Position numbers and translations under genes: made by a program. 64,000 nt of DNA from Parapristionchus giblindavisi (taxonomy: Eukaryota > Nematoda > Chromadorea > Rhabditida > Diplogasteridae), in contig CALSFV010000278.1 in the NCBI GenBank assembly GCA_943737045.1, forward strand, positions 1 to 64,000, in the 5' to 3' direction. Below, piece by piece: positions 1 to 13,120 of the stretch. Every line of letters starts with the position of its first letter. Positions within the stretch are counted from its first letter, which is position 1. A model generated the notes under the pieces. That model was not told where the DNA came from, made no database searches, and worked only from the letters and a program-made list of their open reading frames with translations.

Positions 1-3000
1 ATAGCAACGATGAAGGAGGCATTGGAATTATGGACTCATATTCAATCATTGACTAGTTAGTTTCATTTAATAGAACAAACAGATCAATAATGAATATTAA
101 TGTTGTCGTGAGTGAAAGTATTTATTCAATAAATGCCATGGGTGTTATACATCAGATTATATTATTGATATAGTTTTTTAGTTTTATTATTGTATGTTTT
201 TTCTGTGTAGATATTCGTTTGTTGAATCTACCGTATTTTCTCTCAATAAGTATGATGATGTCATCAAAATGGGAGAAATGATAGAGTATAGATTGATTCC
301 TTTGCAATATTTCTATAATAGAATATTGATTGATTCAATTGATCTACCATTTCTATATGATTCAATGCATTCATTTCAGTATCCGATTCACTTCATCGAT
401 CCTTCTCATATCCTTCGATATGCGTCAAATTTCCAATGCCTCCTGAATTTGGAAAAGCGATCAATTCATTGATATCTCCAAATGTTTCATCGTATGTACT
501 ATTACTACTTTCATTATTATCATTATTCTATATTTATAACGGACAAAAACATAGCATACATATTTGATCAACATGAAATATTTGTATCTCATAATTTCAT
601 TGATTTGAAATCCATGCATGACTCAAGAATCATGATTTTCATGTATTGAATTATCGGATCATGTATGGATTCAAAGACCTTAGACGTTGATTAGTTCATC
701 CATATCTTTCTATCCATCTTTACCTTCATCTTCTCATTTCCTTACATGCATTCTTTTACTATTGAGAGTGAAGATCGTCTGTAGTCACTACACAAGTATT
801 CTCTTTCACCCTCCGACCTCTTCCTCTTCTCTCCCTCTCCCTCTCCCTCTCCCTCTCCCTCTCCTTCTCTCCCTCTCCCTCTCCTTCTCTCCCTCTCCCT
901 ATTCTCCTCCACTCTCAACATCTATTCATGATTCCATTTCCCATACACAATGTGTATGTCCATCTTCTACTTCAACAACCTCCGATAGAGAGAAACAATT
1001 GACTATCTTCATCTTCTTCTTCTTTTCTTCACTTAGCGTACTCCGGAAAGACACTTTGACAATGAGAGTACACCAAGTAATCATCCCACAACCTTCAATT
1101 CATTCTCATGTCCATCATCCAGAAATGAGTGTGGATAGTCATCCACGTGTCAGCCTTGTAAGCCATACATCTTTCCTTGGAATGGGGGATTGGAATGTCT
1201 CAGTACGTAGCCGACGACTTATCCATCAAGATAGGCATCCTGATATCCCCTCACACGTAATCGACCCCTTGTGCGTCCAGCAAGAGACTACGTAGTGGCA
1301 ACTGGATGGGGGGTGGAGTACACCCTCGTTGAAGAAGTTGCACGGTTTCATTGATTTCATTGATAGAGTCAATCGGACATAAAGAGGATCAAACTTCTCA
1401 TTGGTCTTCTGAACTTCTGAATATCTATCACTGAATAATGTCTGGGAAAAGGCACTTCGAATAAATTTAATCTGCTTTTTATGAGACTAGAATGAGACTA
1501 GATACATTGAAAGGGTTTCTTCATCATCATCTACACATCGTATACATTAGAGTGGAATCAGAATGGAGGTCACTATGAGGGGGCATAAACGTATCACGCA
1601 AATTCTAATGCAAATAAAGAATCGTAAGCCTTAGTGGATACAAAAGAGGGAGACTACAAGAAGAAGAAGAAGAATGAGAGGGTTGGAGAGAAGATAAATG
1701 AATGAATGAAGAGAAATACTAAATTTTTGAGAAAAAAAAAAAGTCTTATAAATGACTAGACCAGCAAAAAATCTACACCCAACAAAAATTTTTAGATACT
1801 TTTACCATTTTATTGAACTGCGTCATTTTGAAGAATGAAGACAATTCCACTTAGCACATTTGCATTTATGAATCATTTATAAGTTGAATATCAATCAATA
1901 TTAATCGATAATCGTTTAGTGAGAACGAAATCTGCGTATCGAACCCATTGGTGGAGATGTTGAAGCTTCTTCTAGTTACAGATCAATCATTTTTGAATAG
2001 GTAGATCAATAAGTGGGCGGAGTTCGTATCAATCAATCAATAATTGTAGATCAATTGATGAGATAACATTAGCACAGATTAGTGATGCAGTTCAATTTGA
2101 TTCAGTTGGTATGGCCCATATGTTGGGTGGAGTTTCACTTGATGAAGATAGACATATATCAGGTATTGTAATAGAGAAAATCAATCGATTGATTATTGAT
2201 TGATTTGAGGAGCTAAAGCGATCATGTTACCGTATGCTCTGAGACATGGGTCTCGTATGGAAGATTCTCTAGCTGAACAATGGGAACTGCAATTGGTTGA
2301 TTTCCTACTCAATTATGAATCACCTTTAATTCGGTAAGATTATTATTGATTGATTGTAATTTATAACTTAATCAATCTCAGAACGAGTTGGTGGACGTAC
2401 GAAACACTAGCAAGTGAGAGTGCGAGAGACCGCGAGCAGCTGATCAGGTATTAAGATCTTAGTTCCGTCATCCGATGTGGTCTAGTGGTTAGGATTTATG
2501 GCTCTCACCCATAAGGCCGGGGTTCGATTCCCCGCATCGGAAGTAATTTTTTGCTCTTTTTCAGTATGCTCGGACCGTGCTTCGTCGCAGTTTCCATCTA
2601 CACAATAGCACTTAGTTGTGTATTTTCATGGAGGAGGTATCGTTTAACCTCAAGTACTTTGTTCATTTACGTTGTGGCACTATCCTTTCCCATAAAATTA
2701 TTGATTAAATTTCAGATCCCGTCCATGGTTAGCTGTAGGCGGAGTATTATCAGCAGCCATGGCGATTTGTTCAGGAGTTGGTCTACTTCTTCATCTTAAT
2801 TTTGGAATGACTTCCGTTGCTTATTCCATGCCATTCATTGTATTTTGTAAGTTATATTATTGTTATTTAAAGAAATTTACTTGATTTTGTAACTGGATAT
2901 GGTGATCTATAGATCTGTATACTACACAAGAGTGTTGTTTCCTTTCCTGTTATGAGACAAAGAGAATGATGAATAGAAAGTTGTCAAAAGAACGAATTCC

Positions 3001-6000
3001 CCGATCTACCGAACTCTGTCTCGCAGATTTCTCCCTCTACCTCTATCTCTCCTTCTAATTCTCCCTCCCCCTCTCCTTCTCTCTCTCCCTGTCTCTCCCT
3101 ATCCCTCCATCTCTCCCTCTCTCTCTCTGACTCTCCATCCAATATCTATCCTAAGGTGTTAGAAACTCTCAGAGACAGCGGTTGTTTGAACACGAACCAG
3201 GGCAGGTTTCTAAAAGTGCCAAAAGGAGAGGGAGAGGAGGGGAGAGGGAGAGGGAGAGGGAGCAGAGAGGAGGGGAGAGGGAGAGGAAGAAGAGGGAGAG
3301 GGGGAGAATAGGATTCACGGGCGGTTACATGTTGAGAAGAATTGAATAACTTGACAAGAAGAACTTCCTCTTATAAAGAATCAATGAACATGATCATCAT
3401 CTATGAATTCATAGTCAAACTGAATATTCAATGTCAAACTTATCGATAAATAAATATTATTGATTGATTTCAGCTGTTGGAGTCGATAATGTCTTCATAC
3501 TTCTATCAGCATGGAGATCTACCCCAACTCATGCTGGATTACGGTAAGTCATTGATCGATCAATCGATATTTGACAAATCAATATTTTAGTGAGAGAATG
3601 CGTGAGACATTTGCTGATGCGGCAGTATCGATTACTGTGACGTCATTAACTGATTTGATATCATTTGGTGTTGGATGTGCAACACCTTTTCCATCTGTAC
3701 AGGTACTGTATATTGATCAATCAATATATCGATTTATTGATTATATAAATGATTATCAGATGTTCTGTGCCTATGCAGTAGTGGCAGTCATATTTACATA
3801 CATCTATCAGTTAACGTTCTTCGCGGGAATTATGGTATTGGAGTGCAGGTCATTTTTTTTTAAATTAAATTTATTAAATTTCATAAATCACAAAATATTA
3901 CAGCATATAAAATACCACAACATTCTATTTTTTTTTTCAATTCAAAAGTAAATTTGTTTCAGACAAGAATTGAATAACAAGAATAGTTTTACATTTATGC
4001 CATTGGCGAAGAAACAAACTCATATGGGATCCAATCAATATTCATATGGTATCGATTGATTGATCTATTGATCTCTTATCTAATATCTTAATCAGAATCA
4101 CATTGGCATAATCATTCAAATGAATCTAAAGATGATTCATTCAAAAAGAATCATTGTCTATCTAAATTCTTTCGTACAACTTATTCTGACTTTCTATTGA
4201 ATCCTCTAACTCGACTATGTATCATCTCTTCCTTCTTAATGTATCTGGTACGGTATTCATTCCAGTCAGGATCAATCAATCAATCGATATTCAGGGAATC
4301 GCCGGATGGGGATGTACGAAAGTGAAATTGGGTCTTGAACCAAATGATCTATTGCCTGATAATTCATATGGAAAGAGAACATTGTATATGGCAGAGAAAT
4401 ACTTTAGTGATTATGGAAGTTATCTTCATGTTTGGATGTATAATCTAAGTGAAATTGAAAGAAGAAAAGAGATTTGGATGATATTAGAGAAAGAAATTGA
4501 ATTATATGAACATACTGAATTCACTTCTGCTGCTGATTCATGGTATTATTTATTGAATTAAATGATTTAAATAAATAATATAATTAAAGGCTTCGATCAT
4601 TCACTTCTTACATCAAAGACGCCGGTCTTTTAGTTACTTCTGATAATTTTGTTTATCTTCTCACTAATGTATTCTTATCTCAACCACAGTATGCTAAATA
4701 CAATCGGTTAGTCGTTGTGGGAGATATTATTGATTGAATCGAACGAATATTATAGCGATGTTGTTTTTAACTATGATGGAGGTACATTGGAGGCATCAAG
4801 GATTCCTGTCCAATTAAGGCATGTTGGAGCAGCTAATCAGAGCAGGTATACTGTAGATCATATTAATATCGATTGATTATAAAAATTATTGATTGATTAC
4901 AGAGCCATGCATCTCTTTCGTCGTCTTGCAGAGACTTCGACCATTCCTACAGGAGTCTATGCTGACTTCTTTCAGGTTTGAATCAATCAATAATCTTCAT
5001 CAATCAATCAACCAATATTCAGTTTGCTGAACAATACAATGCCGTTCTACCGGGTACTCTATCATCAATAGCTTACGCAGGAATAGCTGTTGTATTTGTG
5101 TCATTGATTCTCATTCCTGAACCTACTGCTGCTCTATGGGTGATTATTGATCTTTGATCTTTGATCTTTTAATCTTTGATTTCTCCAGGTTTCATTCTCA
5201 ATTGTCTCTATCAATGTAGGAATCCTTGGGTTCATGACATTCTGGGGCGTTCGACTTGATTTTATCTCAATGGTAAGTTGATCTTTGATCTCAGCTCTTC
5301 CAATCTCTTCTTCCAGGTGACCATCGTAATGTCAATCGGTTTCTGTGTCGATTTCGCAGCTCATTTGGCCTATAACTTCTCTAAGGTAAGTCTACCATTC
5401 CATTCTATTCTATTCTATCTTCTTCTTCATTTTTCCATAGAGAAACAGTCTCCTTTATCTCTTCTCAACATATGCTTGCAAGTGTTCTTTTTTGTTGCTT
5501 TTGTTTGTCTTCTAGTCGCACTCTTTCTCCCCTCCGAGATATGTCCCTCTCCCTCTCCTTTTATCTCTCCCTCTGCCTCTCCTTAAGAATGAGGGGGCAA
5601 TGTAATCCTTCTCTTCTTCTTCGTATTATCGTGATTAGTCCATACATCAACTCCTCTTCATTCAATCACACACTATAATATACTTTCCATCTAAGGGGAC
5701 ATAGGTCACAGTCTCACTATATCACAGTCCCGCTCGATCGCTCAAATATGTAAAAATTATGTTAATAGTCACGATCGTTGGCTTACCTTACGATCGCTAC
5801 AGAAAAAAAAATTATTGGCTGACCGTGGATAGTTTTTTTTAATCGTGCAAAATCAAACCCTTACGACTTTTAAATTCCCTCCATCCTCTGTGTAAAATTA
5901 AGAGAGCTATTCAAAGATTGAAAACAATCGACTGTGAAATATCTTCGGAATAATCAAAAGTGATAAATTTCAGGGTGAAAATCTGACTGGAGCAGTTCGA

Positions 6001-7142
6001 ATGAGGAATGCTCTGTATGCAGTGGGTACACCCATTCTACAATCTGCTTCATCTACTATATTGGGAGTCTCATTCTTATCCTCTGCTGAAAGTTATGTAT
6101 TCAGAAGCTTCTTAAAGGTACTTTTATTTATAATATTATTAATATTAATAATAATATTCTTCAGACAATAGTATTAGTAATTACATTGGGAGCTCTTCAT
6201 GGATTGGTTATTCTTCCTGTTCTTCTTACAATATTTCATTGTGAGAATGGAAATGATGATGATAAGGTAATAAAAGCAATATTAACACTATTAGTTTCGA
6301 GTACAAGTTTCTGACTTTCGGGTTTTTTGGAGCAATTCCATTTTTCGCTCATCATATGGACACCCAATATATATGCTGTATCAAAAAAAGTCAGAAATTG
6401 ATGCGCCACATAATACTTTATTAGATTGAAAAAATATTAAAATATGATTGTCGATGGTATTTGATTGGTAGTGGAGTACAATGACTATGGTAGCAAAGAC
6501 GAATATTCTATACCAATCCTTGATGTTTTGTATGATCTTTGAAATCTTCTTTGAATTCATTGAAAGGATCTCTATTGTTTCTCTGCAGAATGGACCCTAT
6601 TCCAATGAGAAGAATGATCGTATCTACTCAACCACTTCATTACCAATGAAATATAATCATTCACAAGGAGAATCAAGGTTTGTTTATATGATTTAGAGTG
6701 AAAGGACTGAAGGGGAGTAGATAGAGACAGACATCTTGACTCAATAGAGGAGGTAGACATCTTGGCAACAGAAATAACTTATAATATACAAGATACATTG
6801 ATGGAATTGTCAATACAAATAAGCACAATGAATTCTGTTAATGATATGTTTCATCATTTCCATAAAGTTATGAATAATTTTCAATAGACAATTGGTGTCT
6901 TATTTCTTCTAAAACAATATATCTATTAATAAAATTATGAATAATAAGTATATTACAGTATGTCTCCACCATCATCATCAATTGGTCCTCCTCCTCCATT
7001 ATTAGAGTATCCATTATGGAGTATGATGAAGATTGATGATGGAAGTAGTATAAGAGAAGAACGATGTCTACCTATGAGAGTTAGATTGAAGAATTCATCT
7101 AGAGAAGATATTAGATCAGAAAAGATATACAGCACCCCTTAG
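1..7142 (+). CDS. Patched-related (PTR/PTCHD-like) multi-pass membrane protein, 5' end outside window
   Basis: RND-type membrane protein of the patched-related family, expanded in nematodes and linked to sterol or lipid handling and cuticle or lumen formation. The N-terminal membrane segment lies left of the window. Readable exons include 1-54, about 398-515, 1920-2000, 2050-2162 and about 20 more. The first extracellular domain carries AKAIMLPYALR. A sterol-sensing domain follows, with GVDNVFILLSAW at 3475-3545, and a second RND half has GFCVDFAAHLAYNF near 5340. Both halves keep the GxxxD-type aspartate expected in TM4 and TM10. The cytoplasmic tail ends with a proline-rich exon (6960-7142). 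Introns after 515 (1.4 kb) and 5386 (0.6 kb) are long; one small intron holds a tRNA. The exon between 212 and about 260 is tentative. Family call is firm; the exact PTR subgroup is not determined. Confidence 0.88.
520..1915. other. Long intron of the patched-related gene with a CTCTCC-rich tract
   Basis: No coding exon could be supported here. It holds a pyrimidine tract of CCCTCT units at about 827-902 and an open frame (687-1295) whose composition follows that tract and that I do not take as a gene. The flanking exons join in phase (TC + T) across the interval, which supports reading it as one intron. Confidence 0.55.
2471..2542 (+). tRNA. tRNA-Glu, anticodon CTC
   Basis: A 72-nt cloverleaf: acceptor stem TCCGATG pairs with CATCGGA, then discriminator A. 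The D-arm region has the A-box TGGTCTAGTGG. The anticodon loop reads CTCTCAC, giving CTC, and the T arm has GGTTCGATTCC as B-box. There is no intron and no encoded CCA. It lies on the sense strand inside a short intron of the patched-related gene, so it has its own internal Pol III promoter within a Pol II unit. Confidence 0.95.
3036..3310. repeat. Inverted pair of TCTCCC and GGGAGA tracts in an intron
   Basis: A pyrimidine-rich tract (about 3036-3135) made of CTCTCC/TCTCCC units is followed about 90 bases later by a purine-rich tract (about 3222-3310) made of GGGAGA/GAGAGG units. They lie in one intron of the patched-related gene. In the transcript the two would be complementary and could pair; as DNA each is a polypurine/polypyrimidine tract. 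Confidence 0.8.
6304..6400. repeat. Short inverted-repeat element in a patched-related intron
   Basis: Terminal arms TTTCTGACTTT and AAAGTCAGAAA face each other about 70 bases apart. It could be a small MITE remnant; no clear target duplication was found. Confidence 0.4.
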
Positions 7143-7687
7143 ATACAGTATCCCTCAATATATCCTTATACAATATCCTTATATCCCTATAATATCGATC
7201 GATCGAATATGTGTGTTTTATGTCTACGAGTCTTTTCTACCGATTGATCCTTTTATTTTATTTATTTATTTATATAATAATCCGCCCGATATGATTCTAT
7301 TTCCATCTGATACCGAGTATTTATTATTATACTATATTTATTTTTAAAATTAATATAATTTATATTCTCATTCTTTCCATCTCTGCTCTATGGGTGGTCA
7401 ATTCGGGTTCGCTCTATTTATTGATTGTCTTTCACCAAATTATTGATTGATTCGTTGCCATAAATTATATTGAATGATTATATTGATAGTTATACACAAA
7501 GATGAGAGTATACTATGTACCGAGTTTATTGATCATTCTTCTTCTTCTTCTTCCTCTCATATTTAAGTATATGAGTATGTAACTATGGAGTCATATTCAC
7601 CCACTCTTCTCATCTATTCTTCTTCTATCTCGTGTATCTACTTTAAATCATTCGTAACTTTCTTATAACTTCATCTTCTTCTAGAAC
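7143..7687. other. Intergenic: 3' flank of the PTR gene and 5' flank of the formin-tail gene
   Basis: AT-rich with no exon-like sequence. A pyrimidine run ending CTTCTTCTAG lies directly before AACATGGCT of the next gene. It could be a trans-splice acceptor or an ordinary cis acceptor. Confidence 0.4.
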
Positions 7688-9261
7688 ATGGCTAATGTGT
7701 TCAATACATTCTCATTCAATAAATGGGCAGATACGAAGAAAGAAGAAGAAATCGATAAAGAAAGTCGAAAGAGAAGACATCAACAGGTCTCACTCACGAA
7801 TTGTATCATTATTTTATAAATAATAAAATGATTTTAAACTTTTCTTTAATTACCACAATATATACATCATTTAGATCAAAAGATTGAAAGAGAAACTACG
7901 TAAGGAACGCGAACTTCGCGAATCTGGACTTGCAGGTACTTTAAGCGATTCCTTTTATTTATTTAATTTAATTAAGTAATAATTCAATAGGTGGAGATGG
8001 AGATATTGACTTGGAGGCATTGATTGAAGCATTACAAAGTGGAGAAATGATACATGCTGGTTTGTTTATTATTTATGTTCACATTGAGATTGGGACGAAG
8101 ATGTATCTTATCAAACTGATTACAATGATGAAAGATCAAAGATCAAATGTGAGAGGAGTATTTATCGAAGGGGAGAAGGGACAAATTATCAATAAATCAT
8201 TTCGAATATAGTCTCAATTCGAACAGAACAAATCATTGTCTACCATAATTGAAAGAAAAACAATCAATCCGTAAATCAATAAATTTAGATCAGAATCCAT
8301 TTGAGAATTGGCATAATGGACGATATGAAGCTGGTACAAGTGGAGGTCAAGGAGGAATGGGAAAAGATGGAGAAGGAGGAGGAAATTCAATCAATAATGG
8401 ACGAAATCACAATAATTATGTTAATGATCCGTATGTTTTACATAAAATACATATTTTTATCAACATTTGATAATAGAGTCATTTTAAGTCTATATATTAA
8501 TTTCTAGAGTATGGGAAAATGGAGGGGCTATTGATCTACCGGATGATTATATACTAGAAGAGATTAGAAGATATCGGAGTTCAGTTCAACGAGATAATAG
8601 AGGTATTTCTATCGCTATTATTCATGTCTATACTCTTGATTCGATTTAGTTTCTAAATTAAAAAAAAAAAACATGGCTAAAATTTTCTTATTAAGAAGAT
8701 CTAAAATAATTTTAAAATACTCTATATTAAGTGTCATCATCCTCAAATGAACCTCGTATTCGTTCTGGTATTTCAAGGATTCATTCTGCTGATGATAGAA
8801 GTATGCATATCTTTTCCTATAAAATATGTTATGAACTCCAGAACAAATTGTTCCTGCCGCCATTTCAATAATTTCTTCTACATTGGAAACTTTTTTCTCA
8901 TATTTAGTTTATGAACAGTATCTAGAACGCAAAACACACAACACTTTATAGTGGTTTAGTCGTTTTCTTTTTTTAAGATATTAATATGATAATAATATTA
9001 ATATGATAAAATGTTTGAGGTCTTCGTTTTCAATATAATCGTCGTTTGAATGGAATAATATCATCATCTGATCATGCATCTCATTCACTTCCATCTTCTC
9101 GATCATCATCTGCTATTCGTCCTTCTTCTACAAGAAAAACATCAGCTCGACCATCAAGAAATGGATCAGAAACAAGGATTTCATCTGCACAAAGAAGACA
9201 ATCTCCATATAGAGACTCATCTTCTGATAGATTCAATTTTAATCGATATGTTACTAAATAA
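7688..9261 (+). CDS. Formin C-terminal (DAD)-like protein, no FH2 domain seen in the window
   Basis: Seven exons join in phase into a protein of roughly 270 residues. The first ~70 residues resemble the end of a Diaphanous/DAAM-type formin. A start like the end of FH2 (NVFNTF) leads into a lysine- and glutamate-rich helix (RLKEKLRKERELRE). Then comes a diaphanous autoregulatory domain-like segment with LEALIEALQSGEMI, close to the LxxLLEALQSG core of formin DADs. The rest is a glycine/asparagine-rich linker and a serine/arginine-rich tail ending FNFNRYVTK. No FH1 or FH2 exon exists between here and the PTR gene. Either this is a stand-alone DAD protein starting at the ATG, or it is the 3' end of a formin whose FH2 exons lie left of the window with the PTR gene nested in its intron. 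The TTCTAG before AACATG allows the second reading. Confidence 0.6.
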
Positions 9262-9699
9262 TCAATAATCTTTTATAGTCTCTATTTCATTTTTTTGTAA
9301 ATTGGAAGACTACCGCTCAACTTATTTTCTCTCAGTGAAAAGCTCATGAACATGTCAATAATTGTTTCACTTATAAGAATTTGCTCGATTATTTATAATT
9401 CCTCACTGTATTGTCATCCCTGCATCATTCCTCATTGACTCGATTCATGTTTTAAATAATGTCATTCCAACTTCATATTATTAATCATTTCCCGATAAAT
9501 TTATAGGAATTGGAATTCATATTCGATGACATGTTCATAAACGAATGGAAATGATTCAATCTATTCTTAGCATAAAATATCGTTTCTTCGTTGATAAAAT
9601 CATTCATTCATTCATTCTTCATCTTCTCAATAACATATACTTCATTGTTTATACTTCATTCGACTTTGCTCATTTTAAATCCAGTTCATTCATTACAGA
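9262..9699. other. 5' flank of the first BPI/LBP-like gene, also present in the second copy
   Basis: Non-coding. Much of this flank recurs with substitutions upstream of the second copy (about 15222-15641), showing that the duplication included the promoter region. Shared landmarks are GTGTTCATAA-like words and a run ending ATTCATTACAG just before the start codon. Confidence 0.6.
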
Positions 9700-12405
9700 A
9701 TGAATATCTTCTCTCTACTTATTCTTTTATTCGCATTATTCCCTTTATCAATCACTTCCCCATCCAATCTCAAAATTCGTCTTGATAAATCAGGGTTCGA
9801 CTTTCTATCTAAAAGTGCTCATGCAGTGGTATGGTCCAAGAATTGTTTAATCACTTTGAATATTATTGATTTCCGATCGATAAAGAAGTTCCTGATCTAC
9901 CATTGCCTCCAATATCGATTCCTTTTGATGGATTTGGTAGAGGATCGTTGAGTACATCAAATGGAAGGATTGATAAGTTCACATCTCCCGAGTAAGTCAC
10001 GAAGTTTATCTTCTATTCCCCATTCCAAAAATTTCAAATTTTAACGATCTTTGAGTAGATGCTATATATGGATGTCTAAATTGATCTTTCACGGCAGTAT
10101 TAATAAAAAAAAAACAAAATATCGTCTTGTTTTTATTACAAAATATATTGAGTTTCAGTTGATGTCTCAGATTTTATTATTCTCACATCTTTGACCTTTC
10201 TCACAATGATCTTTGATCTTTCTCACCATGATCTTTGATCTTTCTCAGTTTTGAACTTTCTCTTAGTCCCGATGGACTTCATTGGGATTCCAATAATGGA
10301 GGAGTCAAAGTATACACTGACTTCGATGTTTGTTTTTTTTCTTCAAAATTTTGACACATTCGAATAATCGATATCAGGTGGAATATAACTTGCTCTTTCC
10401 TGTTAAACAATCAGGATGGTTTATAGCTACAGCTACTGATCTACAGATATCTTTATCTGGTTTATTGATTGATTTTCAATCTTAAGTAATCGATAATATG
10501 TTCAGTATCAGTTTCGACTCTAGATGGTCGTCCCCAATTTGCTATTGATGATTGTTCTATGGATATCGGACATTTTCATCTACAGTTTGTTTTTTTTCAA
10601 ACAAAATCCTTTTTTACCAAGAATTCCTTTCATTCTTTTTTCTATTTGCCCAACAACATTACACTTGGGGAAAACGCTCTTTAATCAACAAAATGATTGA
10701 TCATAAGAAAGTATTGATTGGTTGATATATTGATTGATTACAGAATCGGCGGAGACATCGTTGATTGGTTAATCAATCTCTTCAGAGGTGTTTTATCTTT
10801 AGCCATTCAGGGATTTCTCAATGATCAGGTAATCGATCAGTAATCAATCAATAATTAGATAAATCAATTAATACCAGGCATGTTCATTAGCGAATGAGCT
10901 ATTGATTGATAAAGGTAATTCGTACCTTCATTCACTTCCAATCGATGTTTCTTTGGGACAAAACTTCTTTATTCATTATCATATTGATTCTGATCCCACT
11001 TTCACTGAGTATGTTCCGATTTTAAATACATTTTGTAAAAAAGATTTACCCCCACAGGGAATATGCAGAGGTCGAGGCTACCGTAACCGTGACGTACAGT
11101 AACATTTCCGATTGCTCTCATGAAATTACTCCACTCGATGCTGGTAATTTATTGATTGATGACTAACTAATCAATATTGTATTTATTTTGAGAGGAAACA
11201 AATTCTCCCATGGCTTCAATATGGATATCAGAACAGATTCCTAATTGTTTACTAGAAAGCGCATATAATAATATGAATATATCATTACCAATCGATCATT
11301 TGAATTATCCTGCTATTGAATCATTTGTGAAGACTTCATCGTATGTTTTCCATTTTCTATTTCTATCAAAAGTAAAGAAAAGTTGGTAAAAGAGGAGAAT
11401 TTAATATTCTTTCATACTATGAAGAGAAATTTACTCCCTTCTATTCAATTCAATTAAGTTGTTTTCTTTCTTGCATCGGCTTCTATTTTCCTATTCTTCA
11501 AACAAAATATCCAAATGAACATATTTCATTCCTATTCACTCCTGCTTCATCTCCTCTTGTATACTTCAATAATGGTTGATTTATCGATTGATTGATTCAA
11601 TCGATATATTAATTGATCTTTGATCTTTAAGGTTCAACATTTGTGAATTCTTCATTATACCTCGACTTCTACATTTATCCTCGAGAGAAATTCCCTGATG
11701 TCTTAGCACGATTGAGTAGGATTACTGTAGTTAACAAATCGATTATTGATTGATTCATATAGAAATTAATGCAATAAGTGAAATGTATCCATTCTTGGAT
11801 GATCGAAGTCTCAAAGGAGAAATAAAATCGATTAATCTTAATGCTACTGAAGAATTCTCACATATTGGAGAAATTTCTCCAAGGTGGAATAATCTTTGAT
11901 CTTTCTGATTTTGATCTTTAATCATTCTCATCTTGATCTTTGATCTCTAATCTCTGATCTTTGATCTTTCCCATCTTTATCTTCAATATTTGATCTTTAA
12001 TCTTTCTGATCTCGATCCTTGATCTCTAATATTTGATCTTTGATCTTTAATCTTTCTGATCTTGATCCTTGATCTCTAATATTTGATCTTTGATCTTTCA
12101 GTTTCCTCAATTTCTTTGATTCGATATTCTCCAAAGTAGTATCATCTCTACTAACAGTAGTTCTTCATAAGGGTCTACCTATTCCAATAATTGACGATCT
12201 ATCTATCTCAGGTTCGATCAATATTCCCACGATATATCTTCTTCTTCCTCGATCAAATTACCAAACAAAACACCTTCCTTGCCGAATATTCTGATCTATA
12301 TGAATTTACTTATTTATTTATTGATCGATTTCAGATAAGTCAATAATCACAGAAAATGAATCACAAATGTTGTTATCACTCAACTTTGAAGATTATTCCA
12401 ACTGA
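9700..12405 (+). CDS. Secreted BPI/LBP/CETP-family lipid-binding protein, copy 1
   Basis: About 14 exons. A hydrophobic signal peptide ends at ITSPS and is followed by SNLKIRLDKSGFDFLSKSA, the usual opening of the bactericidal/permeability-increasing (BPI) fold. Later pieces fit the family: a PDLPLPPISIPFDG loop, an amphipathic VEYNLLF strand region with TATDLQISLS, an IDDCSMDIG segment typical of the BPI N-terminal barrel (FxIxDC), and a C-terminal barrel ending LLTVVLHKGLPIPIIDDL. Known relatives bind lipids or lipopolysaccharide outside the cell. The first intron (about 9845-9890) has no ideal splice pair: GTGGTATGG looks like a donor but breaks the frame, and a GTTTAA donor with an AAGAAG acceptor restores it. 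All later joints are clean. A near-identical tandem copy starts at 15642. Confidence 0.83.
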
Positions 12406-13120
12406 AAAAGCTAATAAGAAATAAATAAATAAATAAATATCTTGTTTGTAATTGAGATAAATTGATGATATGATTAGTATGCATATAGAGGATAATGACA
12501 TGACATGCATGATTATGAAACATTTTTCTTGTCGGCATTCCAGTATGCTGATGACATAAAGATATAAAGATCATTTAGTAGTGGTGAAACTCCCCATCCT
12601 ACAAGTTGCAATCGACATTATTGTATATACAATAGAAAGAAATAATTTAAATGAAAAATAAGTTGTCAAAGATCTATTCCGCAATTTTTGTGGGGACAAT
12701 ATAAAAGGCCAAAATTTAGCTAAACTTTAACCAGAGTTTGACTAACATTTGAGACTTAAATAACAATACCATTTTCAACCAAATTTAGGGTTAACCACCA
12801 ACTTATAGGGTCAACTTAAAAAAACAACTTAAAAAAAGGTCAACTTAAAAAAAAAAACAACTTAAAAAGCAGGGCTTGTCAGGTAGCCAAATTTTAGGGT
12901 CATCGTTTATGGTCAACCAGATTATTGGTCACTTCGACCAAATTATTGGTCCCTCTAAAATTTTGGAGTGGGATTCATAATTCAAAGAAGCCTGACTTTC
13001 TCATACCATTGCAGAGCACTATCAATCAAAGCAAAATCAGCATGTCACATAATTATGCGAGCTCTAGGAACAAATAAATTCTACTACATAAAACCATATT
13101 CAATTTATATTAGCCCTATT
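12406..13120. other. Intergenic spacer between the BPI copies, left part
   Basis: The duplicated segment runs on past the stop to about 12525, with a small AAAT-repeat insertion specific to this copy. After that come AT-rich unique-looking sequence and a cluster of GGTCAACTTAAAAA-like repeats (12690-12960). No gene was seen. Confidence 0.5.

Noticed and set aside
687..1295. 202-codon frame in the first long intron
   Set aside because: The first half is pure CTCTCC repeat. The rest matches no family, and flanking PTR exons join across it.
9787..9800. GGTTCGA as a possible tRNA B-box
   Set aside because: No acceptor or D arm around it; it is inside a BPI exon.
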